Of a stretch of DNA of 64,000 nt, positions 1 through 7,863 are shown in pieces. The first letter of the stretch is position 1. Every line of letters starts with the position of its first letter. The notes beneath the pieces were generated by a model, which searched no databases, was not told the origin of the DNA, and saw nothing but the letters and a program-made list of their open reading frames with translations. The stretch is from positions 89,150-153,149 of the forward strand of contig KL370841.1 of NCBI GenBank assembly GCA_000701945.1, written 5' to 3'. This DNA is from Anaerotruncus sp. MC2020 (lineage in GTDB: Bacteria > Bacillota > Clostridia > Oscillospirales > Ruminococcaceae). Made by a program: the position numbers and the translations under genes.

Positions 1-35
1 CGCTTATAACATATAATTTCCGAAATAGCAAGGGG
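1..35 (-). promoter_or_regulatory. Partial promoter-cassette copy at the window edge
   Basis: Reading leftward, TTGCTA (26-31), a 17-base spacer and TATAAG (3-8) form a sigma-A-like promoter. The stretch resembles the 32-base promoter units at 7563-7594 and 14745-14776, including the shared ends TTATA and AGCAA. Its -10 is TATAAG followed by CG, exactly as in the upstream promoter copies of those two loci, so this is probably the distal promoter of a third cassette that continues beyond position 1. Confidence 0.55.
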
Positions 36-54
36 GCAGACATAGTCTGCCCCC
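32..54 (-). terminator. Hairpin downstream of ppk1
   Basis: GGGGGCAGAC and GTCTGCCCCC pair perfectly around a 3-base loop just after the ppk1 stop codon. No strong U-run follows on the minus strand, so it may stabilise or stop the ppk1 transcript only partly. Confidence 0.45.
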
Positions 55-60
55 ACAGGG

Positions 61-2304
61 TCATTCTTCATTCTTTTTCTTTGTCCGCGAGGTCGTCCTC
101 TTGGCTGCGGGCTTTTTCGCTGCCGCGGACTTCTTCGCTGCGGGCTTCTTCGCCGCCGCCTTCTTCGCGGGAGCCTTTGCCGCTGCCTTTTCCTTTGCGG
201 CAGCCTTCTGCTCGCGGGCATTCTTCATGCGCTTCTGCTTCTCGCTCTTCTCCTCGAGGCGCTTGTACGCCTCCGCATAGAAGTATTCCTGCGAGTTGAC
301 AGCCTCCTCGCCGTCCTTTCGCTCGGCATGGACGTAGGAGCCGTCGGGCTGCATAACGCGAGCCTTGACGTTGTCGCTCATCATCACGCGGAACATATCG
401 CGGATACGCTTCTTCAGGCGCTCGTCCTCCACGGGAGCAGCGACCTCCACGCGGCGTATGGTGTTCCTGCTCATCCAGTCGGCGCTGCCGATGAATATCT
501 TCTGGTCCTTGTTCTCGCTGCCGAAGATGAAAATGCGGCTGTGCTCGAGGAAGCGTCCCACAATGCTGCGGACGGTGACATTCTCGGTAAATCCGGGGAC
601 TCCCGCCACGATGCAGCATATGCCTCTGACGATGAGCTCTATCCTGACTCCTGCGCGTGAAGCCTCGATGAGCTTCTCGATTATGGCGCTGTCGTTGAGC
701 GAGTTGACCTTTGCGGCTATGTAGCCGTCGCCGCCGCTGCGAGCTATCTCAATCTGCTCGTCCATGAGCGCGAGCACCTGCGGACGGAGCGCGAGCGGGG
801 ATACGAGCAGCTTTTTCGGCGCTTCGACGAATGTGCCGCTGCGCAGCGACTCGAACACAGCCTCCGCATCGGCGGCGATGTCCCTGTCAGCGGTGAGCAG
901 CATCATATCAGTGTAGAGAGCGGCAGTCTTTTCGTTGTAGTTGCCCGTGCCGACCTGCGTCACGTAGTCATAGCCGCCGCCCTGCGCCCTGCGCGTGATG
1001 AGCAGGAGCTTCGAGTGCGCCTTGACCTCCTTAGGTCCGTAGAACACCTTTATGCCCGCTTTTTGCAGGACCTTCGACCACTCGATGTTGTTCGCCTCGT
1101 CAAAGCGTGCGCGGAGCTCTATCATGACCGTGACGTCCTTGCCGTTCTCGGCGGCGGCACACAGCGCACTGATGACCTTGCTGTTGCGGGCGACGCGGTA
1201 CAGTGTTATCTTTATCGACACGACCTTCGGGTCAGCCGCCGACTCCTCGAGCAGGCGGATAAACGAGGTCGTCATTGCCTCGAAGGGGTAGCTCAGGAGG
1301 ATATCCTTCGCCTTGACCTGCGAGAACACAGGTCTGTTATCCGCGAGCATAGCCGACTTGCGCGGCGAGAGCTTGCGGTAGTGGAGCTTCGGGTCGTCGT
1401 CGAGGTCCTGAAGCTGATACAGGTATGAGAGGTCGAGCGGGATATGCGAGTTGAACACGCGCCCGTTCTTTATTTTGAGCTTTTTGCAGATGTAGTCGAG
1501 GGCGTCGCGGCTGAATTCGTCGGTGACCTCGAGACGCACGGGGTTGAGCTTCGTGCGCTTGAATACGAGCTCCTCCATGCGGTCGCGGAAGTCCGCGCCC
1601 TTGTTGTCGACCATGATATCGGCGCTTCTCGTCACGCGCATAACGGCTCTGTCCTGAACCTTGTAGCCCTTGAACATGAGGTGCGCGAAGTGGAGGATGA
1701 CCTCCTCCTCAAGGATGAAGCGTCTGCCGTTGCTGCCGAGCGGTATCATGCGCTCGCGCTCCTTGGTCGTAGCGGGTATCATGCCGATAGTCATGCCCTT
1801 TTTCGCATTGAGCAGGACTGCGACGTAGAGCTCCTTGTTGCGGAGGAAGGGGAAGGGCAGTGCGTCATTGATGACAAGTCCCGAAATGAAGGGCTTTATC
1901 TCGCGCTTGAAGTAGAGCTCGAGGAAGTCCTGCTCCTCGGGCGAGGCGGTGTCGAAGCTGACGTGCTCAAAGCCGAAGGGAGCGAGCTCCGCCATGTTTT
2001 TGCGGTATGCCTCCTCGACGGAGGGCTGAAGCCTGCGGACTGCCGTGAATACGGCGTCGAGCTGCTCCGAGGCGGTCATATCGGAGTTTTTGTCCTTTTT
2101 CTTTTTGCCCTTTTTCTCCTTCTCGTCCTTTTCGTCCTCGGAGATAGAGCCTACGCGGACCATGAAGAATTCGTCGAGGTTGCTCTGATATATAGCAGAG
2201 AATGATATGCGCTCGAGCGCGGGAGTTTCGGGGCAGACCGCCTCCTCGAGCACACGTTTGTTGAATTTAAGCCAAGAGAGCTCTCTGTTTTCGAGATGTT
2301 CCAT
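61..2304 (-). CDS. ppk1: Polyphosphate kinase 1 with lysine/alanine-rich tail
   Basis: Cytoplasmic or membrane-associated enzyme that reversibly polymerises ATP gamma-phosphate into polyphosphate. About 747 residues. The N-terminal block LENRELSWLKFN is typical of the family. The phosphorylated histidine lies in KAHSKLLLI, and the second conserved histidine in LEHSRIFIFG. The start at 2304 is preferred because GGAG lies 6 bases upstream; longer TTG/ATG starts lack this. Two features are unusual: a Lys/Glu-rich insertion around residues 55-75, and a C-terminal tail of about 60 residues made of KKAAAKKPAAKK-type repeats that resembles histone H1 or AlgP tails. The family assignment is secure. 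The role of the tail is unknown; it could bind polyphosphate or DNA. Confidence 0.97.
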   Translation of the reverse strand: MEHLENRELSWLKFNKRVLEEAVCPETPALERISFSAIYQSNLDEFFMVRVGSISEDEKDEKEKKGKKKKDKNSDMTASEQLDAVFTAVRRLQPSVEEAYRKNMAELAPFGFEHVSFDTASPEEQDFLELYFKREIKPFISGLVINDALPFPFLRNKELYVAVLLNAKKGMTIGMIPATTKERERMIPLGSNGRRFILEEEVILHFAHLMFKGYKVQDRAVMRVTRSADIMVDNKGADFRDRMEELVFKRTKLNPVRLEVTDEFSRDALDYICKKLKIKNGRVFNSHIPLDLSYLYQLQDLDDDPKLHYRKLSPRKSAMLADNRPVFSQVKAKDILLSYPFEAMTTSFIRLLEESAADPKVVSIKITLYRVARNSKVISALCAAAENGKDVTVMIELRARFDEANNIEWSKVLQKAGIKVFYGPKEVKAHSKLLLITRRAQGGGYDYVTQVGTGNYNEKTAALYTDMMLLTADRDIAADAEAVFESLRSGTFVEAPKKLLVSPLALRPQVLALMDEQIEIARSGGDGYIAAKVNSLNDSAIIEKLIEASRAGVRIELIVRGICCIVAGVPGFTENVTVRSIVGRFLEHSRIFIFGSENKDQKIFIGSADWMSRNTIRRVEVAAPVEDERLKKRIRDMFRVMMSDNVKARVMQPDGSYVHAERKDGEEAVNSQEYFYAEAYKRLEEKSEKQKRMKNAREQKAAAKEKAAAKAPAKKAAAKKPAAKKSAAAKKPAAKRTTSRTKKKNEE

Positions 2305-2342
2305 AATCGTCTCCATTCTGCCAAACGGCAAACTTTATAAAA

Positions 2343-2406
2343 TAACGTCAGATAACGTCAATAATCTATACATATTTATTATATAGCTTTTTATACGTTC
2401 TGTCAA
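2343..2406 (-). promoter_or_regulatory. ppk1 promoter with direct repeats
   Basis: On the minus strand TTGACA (2401-2406), a 17-base spacer and TATAAT (2378-2383) form a near-ideal sigma-A promoter. Just downstream, TGACGTTAT occurs twice with 10-base periodicity (2343-2361), a possible operator in the early transcribed region. The TGACGTTA core recurs in inverted form at 2804-2828, 31034-31056 and 31191-31213. Confidence 0.7.
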
Positions 2407-2420
2407 GTATCAGAGCTCAG

Positions 2421-2477
2421 CCGCGCGGCATACTATGCCGTTTTTATTCCAAAGCCAGCCGTCGAAGGACGGCGAAG
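2421..2477. repeat. 57-bp interspersed repeat with hairpin and T-run
   Basis: Begins CCGCGCGGCATACTATGCCG followed by TTTTTATTC and ends GTCGAAGGACGGCGAAG. A copy with only a couple of C/T differences lies at 23071-23127. CGGCATACTATGCCG plus TTTTT resembles an intrinsic terminator on the plus strand, so the repeat may act as a mobile terminator. Confidence 0.8.
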
Positions 2478-2592
2478 AAGGGGCAAAAATCGACAATGAG
2501 GAGGAGAAAAAGGGAGAGGGAAAAGAGATTCAAAGGGGACAACAAACGAATCCGAAACAAATGGTAAATGAGGCGAAAGCGTTGGTTTAAGC

Positions 2593-2702
2593 GCGGACGC
2601 CCAAAGGGCGCCCCTACAAAATTTCGCCGCTACCGATTCGCGGATTTGCGGACGCCCAAAGGGCGCCCCTACAAAATTTCGCCGCAACCGATTCGCGGAT
2701 TT
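2593..2702. repeat. Two tandem 55-bp repeats
   Basis: Units 2593-2647 and 2648-2702 differ by one base (GCTACCG versus GCAACCG). Each contains the hairpin GCGCCC/GGGCGC-type palindrome followed by CCCTACA, the signature of the short hairpin repeats scattered through this window. They abut the 82-bp repeat at 2703. The rest of the gap from 2332 to 2934 holds the ppk1 promoter, repeats and the ylxM promoter. Confidence 0.85.
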
Positions 2703-2784
2703 GCGGGCGCACGGATAAGCAGCGCACCAAATCTTTGATTTGGATTGCGATGCTATATGCAGCTTTGCTGTAATGCGCCCCTAC
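2703..2784. repeat. 82-bp structured repeat, copy 1
   Basis: Copies at 37613-37694 and 61224-61305 are nearly identical. Outer arms GGGCGCA and TGCGCCC enclose two hairpins: CCAAATC-TTT-GATTTGG with an extended lower stem, and CAGC-TTT-GCTG. In this copy the lower stem uses G2724 with C2748; the other copies have A with T at the same pair. This is a compensatory change that argues for a selected fold. Confidence 0.88.
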
Positions 2785-2803
2785 AAAAGTTTAAATAAGG
2801 CGT

Positions 2804-2828
2804 CAACTATTACGTTACGTCATAGTTG
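2804..2828. repeat. Inverted repeat upstream of the ylxM promoter
   Basis: CAACTAT and ATAGTTG flank a TACGTTACGTC core, 22 bp before the -35 box of the ylxM promoter. Related palindromes with the core TGACGTAACGTCA lie at 31034-31056 and 31191-31213. It could be an operator or a small interspersed repeat. Confidence 0.55.
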
Positions 2829-2850
2829 AAATAAAATTTGAAAATAGTGC

Positions 2851-2879
2851 TTGACAAACGAGGCGGGATAGTGTATAAT
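2851..2879 (+). promoter_or_regulatory. Promoter of ylxM-ffh
   Basis: TTGACA (2851-2856), 17-base spacer, TATAAT (2874-2879): a full-consensus sigma-A promoter about 50 bases upstream of the ylxM ribosome site. Confidence 0.88.
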
Positions 2880-2934
2880 GTGTAAAGTGATTTTAGATTA
2901 CACCCTTGTCAAATTCGGAACAAGGAGCTATGAT

Positions 2935-3270
2935 ATGGCTAAAGAGCTTAAATTCGTGATGCTGCTCGACTGCTACGGCGACCTGCTCACCGAGCACCAG
3001 CGCAGTATTATGGAGCTTTACTACTGCGAGGACCTCTCGCTCGCCGAGATAGGCGCTCCCCTCGGGATAACGCGTCAGGCGGTGCGGAGCCTCATCAAGC
3101 GCACCGAGAGCATCCTCCTCGGCTATGAGGAGCGGCTCGGATTCGCCGACCGCCTCGGGAAAATGCGTGAGTGCTTCTCCGCTATCGCAGAGGAAGCGGA
3201 GCAGATACCCGATGAAAAGCTCAGAAATGCGATACTTTCTCAGGTGCAGCGCAGCGAGGAGCTGCTCTGA
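2935..3270 (+). CDS. ylxM: YlxM/p13-like helix-turn-helix protein
   Basis: 111 residues. The N-terminal half carries a sigma-70 region-4-like helix-turn-helix (LTEHQRSIMELYYCEDLSLAEIG then ITRQAVRSLIKR, residues about 15-60), typical of the small protein encoded just before ffh in Firmicutes and thought to modulate SRP function or expression. The start at 2935 has AAGGAG 7 bases upstream; the longer reading frame from 2878 would begin inside the promoter. It is followed 36 bases later by ffh, so the two are probably co-transcribed. Confidence 0.93.
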   Translation: MAKELKFVMLLDCYGDLLTEHQRSIMELYYCEDLSLAEIGAPLGITRQAVRSLIKRTESILLGYEERLGFADRLGKMRECFSAIAEEAEQIPDEKLRNAILSQVQRSEELL

Positions 3271-3306
3271 CGGCGATATATACAACATCAAAGGAGGCTC
3301 GTCCCC

Positions 3307-4689
3307 ATGGCATTTGAAGGACTTTCCGAGAAACTGAATAACGTGTTCAAAAAGCTGAAATCAAGGGGAAAGCTCTCCGAGAGCGACGTCAGCGAGGCTA
3401 TGCGCGAGGTCAAGCTCGCACTCCTCGAAGCCGACGTAAGCTATAAGGTCGTCAAGGACTTCGTCAAGAAGGTCTCCGAGAGAGCCGTCGGCGAGGAGGT
3501 CCTCTCGAGCCTCACCCCTGCTCAGCAGGTAATCAAAATCGTTAACGAGGAGCTCGTTTCCCTCATGGGAAACAGCAATGCAAGGATAAATTTCGCGTCG
3601 AAGCCGCCCACGGTCATCATGATGTGCGGACTTCAGGGCTCGGGTAAGACTACCCACGCCGCCAAGCTCGCGAAAATGCTCAAGAAGGAGGGGCACCGCC
3701 CCCTGCTCGCAGCCTGCGATATCTACCGTCCTGCGGCTATAAATCAGCTCCAGATAGTAGGTCAGAAGGCTGACGTGAAGGTGTTTGAGATGGGTCAGAT
3801 AGACCCCGTCATCATCGCCAAGGAAGCCCTCGCACACGCAAAGGACTACGGTCACGACGTGCTCATCATCGACACGGCGGGTCGTCTCCACGTTGACGAG
3901 GCACTCATGGACGAGCTCAAAAAGATAAAGGAGCTCACCAATCCCGACGAGATAATGCTCGTTGTCGACGCTATGACAGGTCAGGACGCTGTAAACGTTG
4001 CCAAAGCTTTCGATGAAGCCGTAGGCATCACAAGCGTGCTAATGTCAAAGCTCGATTCCGATACAAGAGGCGGTGCGGCGCTGTCCGTACTCGCTGTAAC
4101 AGGTAAGCCGATAAAGTACGTCGGCATGGGCGAAAAGCTCGACGACTTCGAGCAGTTCCACCCCGAGCGCATGGCTTCGCGTATCCTCGGCATGGGCGAC
4201 GTCCTCACCCTCATCGAGAAGGCTGAGAATGTCATGTCCCAGAAGGACGCCGAAAAGCTCACCAAGAAATTCAAGGAAAATACCTTCGATATGGACGACC
4301 TGCTCGACCAGATGAAGCAGATAAAGAAAATGGGCTCGATGAAGTCCATAATCGGAATGCTCCCGGGAGTAGGCGACAAGCTGAAGGACGTCGACATCGA
4401 CGACAGCCAGCTCAACCGTATCGAGGCTATGATAACCTCGATGACAAGGGCTGAAAGAGCCAAGCCCTCGATAATCAATCCCTCCCGCAAGAGGCGTATC
4501 GCCGCGGGCTCGGGCAACAAGGTCGAGGACGTCAACCGCCTGCTGAAGCAGTTCGCCGAAATGCAGAAGATGATGAAGCATTTCACGGGCAAGAACAGCA
4601 AGATGAATATGCGTAAAGCCCGCAAACAGCTCGCCGCTATGAACTTCGACAAAATGACAGGCAAGGGCGGCGGAGACCTGCCGTTCTGA
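3307..4689 (+). CDS. ffh: Signal recognition particle protein Ffh
   Basis: 460-residue SRP54-type GTPase that binds 4.5S RNA and signal peptides and delivers ribosomes to FtsY at the membrane. The N domain (1-90) precedes the G domain with the P-loop GLQGSGKTT, the DTAGRLHVDE region and the SKLDSDTRGG segment (TKxD-type guanine motif as SKLD). The methionine-rich M domain follows from about residue 300 (MSQKDAEKL, MDDLLDQMKQIKKMGSM, and a C-terminal Met cluster). AAAGGAGG lies 9 bases before the ATG. Confidence 0.99.
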   Translation: MAFEGLSEKLNNVFKKLKSRGKLSESDVSEAMREVKLALLEADVSYKVVKDFVKKVSERAVGEEVLSSLTPAQQVIKIVNEELVSLMGNSNARINFASKPPTVIMMCGLQGSGKTTHAAKLAKMLKKEGHRPLLAACDIYRPAAINQLQIVGQKADVKVFEMGQIDPVIIAKEALAHAKDYGHDVLIIDTAGRLHVDEALMDELKKIKELTNPDEIMLVVDAMTGQDAVNVAKAFDEAVGITSVLMSKLDSDTRGGAALSVLAVTGKPIKYVGMGEKLDDFEQFHPERMASRILGMGDVLTLIEKAENVMSQKDAEKLTKKFKENTFDMDDLLDQMKQIKKMGSMKSIIGMLPGVGDKLKDVDIDDSQLNRIEAMITSMTRAERAKPSIINPSRKRRIAAGSGNKVEDVNRLLKQFAEMQKMMKHFTGKNSKMNMRKARKQLAAMNFDKMTGKGGGDLPF

Positions 4690-4904
4690 TGGGCGCGCAG
4701 GGATTAGCCGTAATTTCGGCAAGAAGCAGGATACACCACAAGACGCTCGCGGGAAATCTGCTTTTCTATGTTCCCCTTATCGCGCTGATAATCTGCGGTT
4801 TCGCTTTCAAAAACGCAGACAAGCGTATACACACCGCGATCCGTATAGCGGCAGTCGTCATCATACTACTTTCGTATGCCGTTGACCTGCTTCTCTCACA
4901 CTAA
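4689..4904 (+). CDS. Small hypothetical membrane protein
   Basis: 71 residues. Not recognised. Two hydrophobic segments (about 23-41, LLFYVPLIALIICGFAF, and 50-69, IRIAAVVIILLSYAVDLLL) suggest a two-pass membrane protein. The ATG overlaps the TGA of ffh by one base, which would allow translational coupling. No independent ribosome site is visible. It may be a real small gene of the ffh operon or a fortuitous frame. Confidence 0.5.
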   Translation: MGAQGLAVISARSRIHHKTLAGNLLFYVPLIALIICGFAFKNADKRIHTAIRIAAVVIILLSYAVDLLLSH

Positions 4905-4966
4905 GACTTCAATGCGACGTCTCCCGCCGCTTGAATATATCATTACTTTTACGGAGGTGAATACAA

Positions 4967-5209
4967 ATGGCAGTAAAGATCAGACTCAGAAGAATGGGCG
5001 CTAAGAAGGCTCCTTTCTATCGTGTAGTCGTAGCTGATTCCAGATACCCCAGAGACGGCAGATTCGTCGAGGAGATCGGCTACTATGATCCCACCAAGGA
5101 GCCCTCAGTTGTTAAGATCGACGCTGATAAGGCTAAGGAGTGGATCGGCAAGGGTGCTCAGCCTACAGACACTGTAAAGGCTATCCTCAAGAAGGAAGGC
5201 ATTCTTTAA
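4967..5209 (+). CDS. rpsP: 30S ribosomal protein S16
   Basis: 80 residues, normal length. The opening [24 protein letters not shown] and the following EEIGYYDPT are diagnostic for bS16. ACGGAGGTG lies 8 bases upstream of the ATG. It is followed by khpA, the usual rpsP-khpA order, but rimM and trmD, which often follow, are absent here. Confidence 0.99.
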   Translation: MAVKIRLRRMGAKKAPFYRVVVADSRYPRDGRFVEEIGYYDPTKEPSVVKIDADKAKEWIGKGAQPTDTVKAILKKEGIL

Positions 5210-5277
5210 TGCAATAGCTGCGGAAGAGGTGGGACGCTTCGTCTCTGCCTCTGTTCCGAGAGCTTTTGGAGGTTACT

Positions 5278-5511
5278 ATGAAGGATTTATTATATGCGAT
5301 AGCCGCAGGCCTCGTTGAGGACAAGTCGGCTATAAAGATAGTCGAGGACGAGCCCGACGCAGAAGGCGTCATCGTTTTCCACCTTTCCGTTGCTCCCGAC
5401 GATATGGGACGCGTCATCGGAAAGCAGGGCAGAATTGCCAAGGCTCTCAGAACTATCATGAGAGCAGGCGCTGCAAAGAGCGACCTCAAGGTATCCGTTA
5501 CTATCGAATAA
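5278..5511 (+). CDS. khpA: KH-domain RNA-binding protein KhpA
   Basis: 77 residues with a single KH domain; the signature GRVIGKQGRIAKALRTIMRA contains the GxxG loop as GKQG. In Firmicutes KhpA pairs with KhpB (Jag/EloR) and binds RNA to influence cell elongation. The ATG at 5278 is preferred, with GGAGG 7 bases upstream; the in-frame TTG at 5266 overlaps that ribosome site. Likely in an operon with rpsP. Confidence 0.95.
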   Translation: MKDLLYAIAAGLVEDKSAIKIVEDEPDAEGVIVFHLSVAPDDMGRVIGKQGRIAKALRTIMRAGAAKSDLKVSVTIE

Positions 5512-5695
5512 TACAACTTTCCGCCCGCGGCAGGGCGTCTCGCCGAGGCTGACTCGTCAGCGTCGGGGGCTCCTGTCGAAGGCGGATTTTTGCGCTTTGA
5601 CATGGTTTTTCGTGACATTTTCTACATCGGACAGCCTGTATCACATATCATTCTTGTCATAATTTACAAAATGTTGAAATTAGCTGTGATTTTAC

Positions 5696-5724
5696 TTGAA
5701 TATAGTTTTTGCATATGATATAAT
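5696..5724 (+). promoter_or_regulatory. Promoter of the 5.8-kb LysR gene
   Basis: TTGAAT (5696-5701), 17-base spacer, TATAAT (5719-5724). The gap from khpA (5512-5695) otherwise holds only a GC-rich stretch and shows nothing recognisable. Confidence 0.7.
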
Positions 5725-5759
5725 ATAAGTCGAATATACCACAAGTGAGGGTAGAAAAC

Positions 5760-6698
5760 ATGAAGCTCCAGCAATTGGAATATGTAATAGCTATCGCACA
5801 GGAGGGCAGTATCACTGCCGCCGCAAAAAAACTCTATCAGGCTCAGCCTAATATCAGTATCGCGCTCAAGGAGCTCGAATCCGAGATAGGTATGCAGATA
5901 TTCTGGCGTACCCCGAACGGAATGGTGCTCACTCCCGAGGGTGAGGACTTCCTCCTCAGAGCCAAAGAGATAGTTGAGAGTATGCACAGCCTCGAGGCGG
6001 ACTACTCCAACAGGTCGGACGATACCGTTTCACTCAGGATAGAATCCACGCTCTCAACATATGTTGCTCCCGCTGTCGGAATATGGATAAATTCCTTTGC
6101 CGATACCGACAAGATAGGGATACACCTTACCGAGACCGTGACCAATAAAATAATCGAGGACGTCAGCGGCGGACGTGCCGATATCGGCGTTATCCGCATC
6201 CCCTCGAGCCAGCTCGGCGTGTACGCGGAACAGCTCAAGAGCCGTAAGCTCAGCTGCCGTACAGTTACGGAGTACACAATGAAGCTGCTCATGCGCTCCG
6301 ACCACCCGCTCGCCAAGTACGATGACGTGCCGTTTGAGGAGCTCAAGAACTATGTTCAGATACTCCACGGCGACGACGAGCTCAGCGTATTCGGCAAGAA
6401 CTGCGTGAACCCCGAATACTCCGAGGAAACGCAGAACCGCCTCCTCTACGTCTACGACCGAGGAAGCAAGATGAGCCTCATGAATACGGTCAAGAACGCG
6501 TATATGTGGGTCTCGCCCGTACCGAAGCAGGCTTTCCCCGACGGCGGCGTCGTAATGAAAAAGTGCTCGTATGCGAATATACGTATGCGCGACCTCGTTG
6601 TCTGTAAGAAAACCAACGAGAATAACCGCCTGATAAAGGAATTCATCGAATTCATGGCGGGCTTCGTCGAGCAATCCATCGGCACGGAAGAAGAATAA
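5760..6698 (+). CDS. LysR-family transcriptional regulator
   Basis: 312 residues. The N-terminal winged helix-turn-helix (LQQLEYVIAIAQEGSITAAA, then QPNISIALKELESEIG) is followed by a LysR substrate-binding domain (about 90-300). The start at 5760 follows GAGGG at a workable distance; the upstream in-frame codon at 5745 overlaps it. It stands alone between rpsP-khpA and a terminator cluster, so its target is not evident from context. It is clearly distinct from the LysR protein at 26155-27063. Confidence 0.93.
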   Translation: MKLQQLEYVIAIAQEGSITAAAKKLYQAQPNISIALKELESEIGMQIFWRTPNGMVLTPEGEDFLLRAKEIVESMHSLEADYSNRSDDTVSLRIESTLSTYVAPAVGIWINSFADTDKIGIHLTETVTNKIIEDVSGGRADIGVIRIPSSQLGVYAEQLKSRKLSCRTVTEYTMKLLMRSDHPLAKYDDVPFEELKNYVQILHGDDELSVFGKNCVNPEYSEETQNRLLYVYDRGSKMSLMNTVKNAYMWVSPVPKQAFPDGGVVMKKCSYANIRMRDLVVCKKTNENNRLIKEFIEFMAGFVEQSIGTEEE

Positions 6699-6702
6699 CA
6701 GC

Positions 6703-6849
6703 GAGGGCTCGGAATTTCCGAGCCCTCTAAAATATAAAGAATAAATAAGAACGAATAAATAATAATTAAGGTGTCCGCTTACGCGGACATTTTTTGGATA
6801 TAAAAAAGAACGAGAAACTCTTGGGGGACAGTTTCTCGCTCTTTTTTAT
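6703..6849 (+). terminator. Three successive hairpins after the LysR gene
   Basis: GAGGGCTCGGAA pairs with TTCCGAGCCCTC (6703-6726). TGTCCGC-TTAC-GCGGACA followed by six T (6772-6795) is a classical terminator and shares its stem with the TTAGCC-type elements at 29640 and 47811. CGAGAAACT pairs with AGTTTCTCG followed by CTCTTTTTT (6811-6847). The remaining gap to 7048 is AT-rich with no other feature seen. Confidence 0.8.
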
Positions 6850-7045
6850 AAAGGATGAAATTAGAGAAAAACTTTAAAGAAAGCGTGTGTTATGATGTAT
6901 CCGCTCTTTCTATGATTTTATTATAGCACAGGATATCGCCGAAATCAAATATATAATTTTTATCAGTATATATAACAGACATATTATTGTTTATATCAAT
7001 TAATCAAATACCGTGATATATTTATCATATACACCAAAAAACAAA

Positions 7046-7075
7046 AAACCGCAGGTCCGAGCCTGCGGCTTTGGT
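7046..7075 (-). terminator. Terminator of the Nudix gene
   Basis: On the minus strand CCGCAGG-CTCGGA-CCTGCGG followed by TTTTTTGTTTTTT, directly after the stop codon. Confidence 0.9.
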
Positions 7076-7489
7076 TCAAAGAGCTTCCTTTATAGCCGAT
7101 TTTGCCTTGGTGACTATGGTCTTATCGTTTTCGTATGACAGGATATTCGACGCGTAGGAGATATCGACCCAGCGCACCTCCGCTATCTCGTCCTCCTGTG
7201 CGTGGAAGTCGACATTGCGAGCCCTCGCGAGGAAATACACGACCACCTTCATCGTGTCCTTCTTCGGAGAGTAGGTCACGGTCTCGCGGAAGGTGGGGTC
7301 GATGATGACGTCGATATCAGTCTCTTCCTTTATCTCGCGCATTGCTGTCTGTACCTCGGTCTCGCCTGCTTCGACGTGTCCCTTCGGGAAGGACCAGTGA
7401 CCGCTGTTGATATGCTTTATCAGCAGTATCTCGGTATTGCCGTGATATTTACGATAAACAATAGCTCCGCATGATTTTTCGTGAAGCAT
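7076..7489 (-). CDS. Nudix hydrolase
   Basis: 137 residues. The Nudix box is complete in spacing (GHVEAGE, seven residues, REIKEETDI); the usual Gly before the last position is Asp. The family hydrolyses nucleoside diphosphates linked to another group; this one resembles the bis-nucleotide tetraphosphatase (Ap4A) or general MutT-like group (HWSFPKGHVEAGE). The start at 7489 follows AAAGGA. The longer frame to 7573 would start upstream of the predicted transcript start and is rejected. Transcription comes from the duplicated promoter cassette at 7562-7723. Confidence 0.92.
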   Translation of the reverse strand: MLHEKSCGAIVYRKYHGNTEILLIKHINSGHWSFPKGHVEAGETEVQTAMREIKEETDIDVIIDPTFRETVTYSPKKDTMKVVVYFLARARNVDFHAQEDEIAEVRWVDISYASNILSYENDKTIVTKAKSAIKEAL

Positions 7490-7561
7490 ATTCTGTCCTT
7501 TCTTGCCTGCGGGAGGCATATTTTCGGAGCCGTCAGCCGTGCTCCTATTGGTGTTACCTAT

Positions 7562-7723
7562 ATTATAACACACAATTGTGAAAAAAGCAACAGGCGCGGA
7601 GATTTATTTACGGTTTATTTATCTTTGGCGCGAAACCGGAGGCGGCGACACGCCGCTTATAACACACAATTGTGAAAAAAACAACAGGCGCGGAGATTTA
7701 TTTACGGTTTATTTATCTTTGGA
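7562..7723 (-). promoter_or_regulatory. Duplicated promoter cassette of the Nudix gene
   Basis: Two near-identical 66-base units lie 94 bases apart. Each has an AT-rich block (AAGATAAATAAACCGTAAAT) followed by a promoter. The proximal promoter is TTGCTT (minus, 7585-7590), N17, TATAAT (7562-7567). The distal copy ends in TATAAG (7656-7661). Between them lies GCGGCG-TGT-CGCCGC, a perfect hairpin, plus CTCCGGTTTCGCG. The palindrome CACAATTGTG lies in each -35/-10 spacer. The same architecture and period occur at 14745-14871. Confidence 0.8.
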
Positions 7724-7767
7724 TACCTTCCCACGGCAAAAAAAATACCGAAATTACTCCCAAGCTA

Positions 7768-7796
7768 TTGCAATATTTCTCAAAATGTAGTATAAT
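7768..7796 (+). promoter_or_regulatory. Promoter of the yfhO-like gene
   Basis: TTGCAA (7768-7773), 17-base spacer, TATAAT (7791-7796). The context CTATTGC...ATTTCT...AATGTA resembles the promoter units at 14745 and 14839, suggesting shared control of surface-polysaccharide genes. Confidence 0.7.
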
Positions 7797-7863
7797 GTTT
7801 AGGATATTATAATCGGGTATTATGGCGTATTTCGCCTCCCGACAAAACAAAGGAGGAACAACA

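Noticed and set aside
2433-2687. 84-residue minus-strand ORF over the repeat region
   Set aside because: It is made of tandem and interspersed repeat sequence with no ribosome site or family resemblance.
7490-7573. N-terminal extension of the Nudix protein
   Set aside because: It would begin upstream of the predicted transcript start and lacks a ribosome site, whereas 7489 has AAAGGA.
7563-7723. CRISPR-like spacing of repeats
   Set aside because: Only two units per locus, each is a recognisable promoter, and there are no cas genes.
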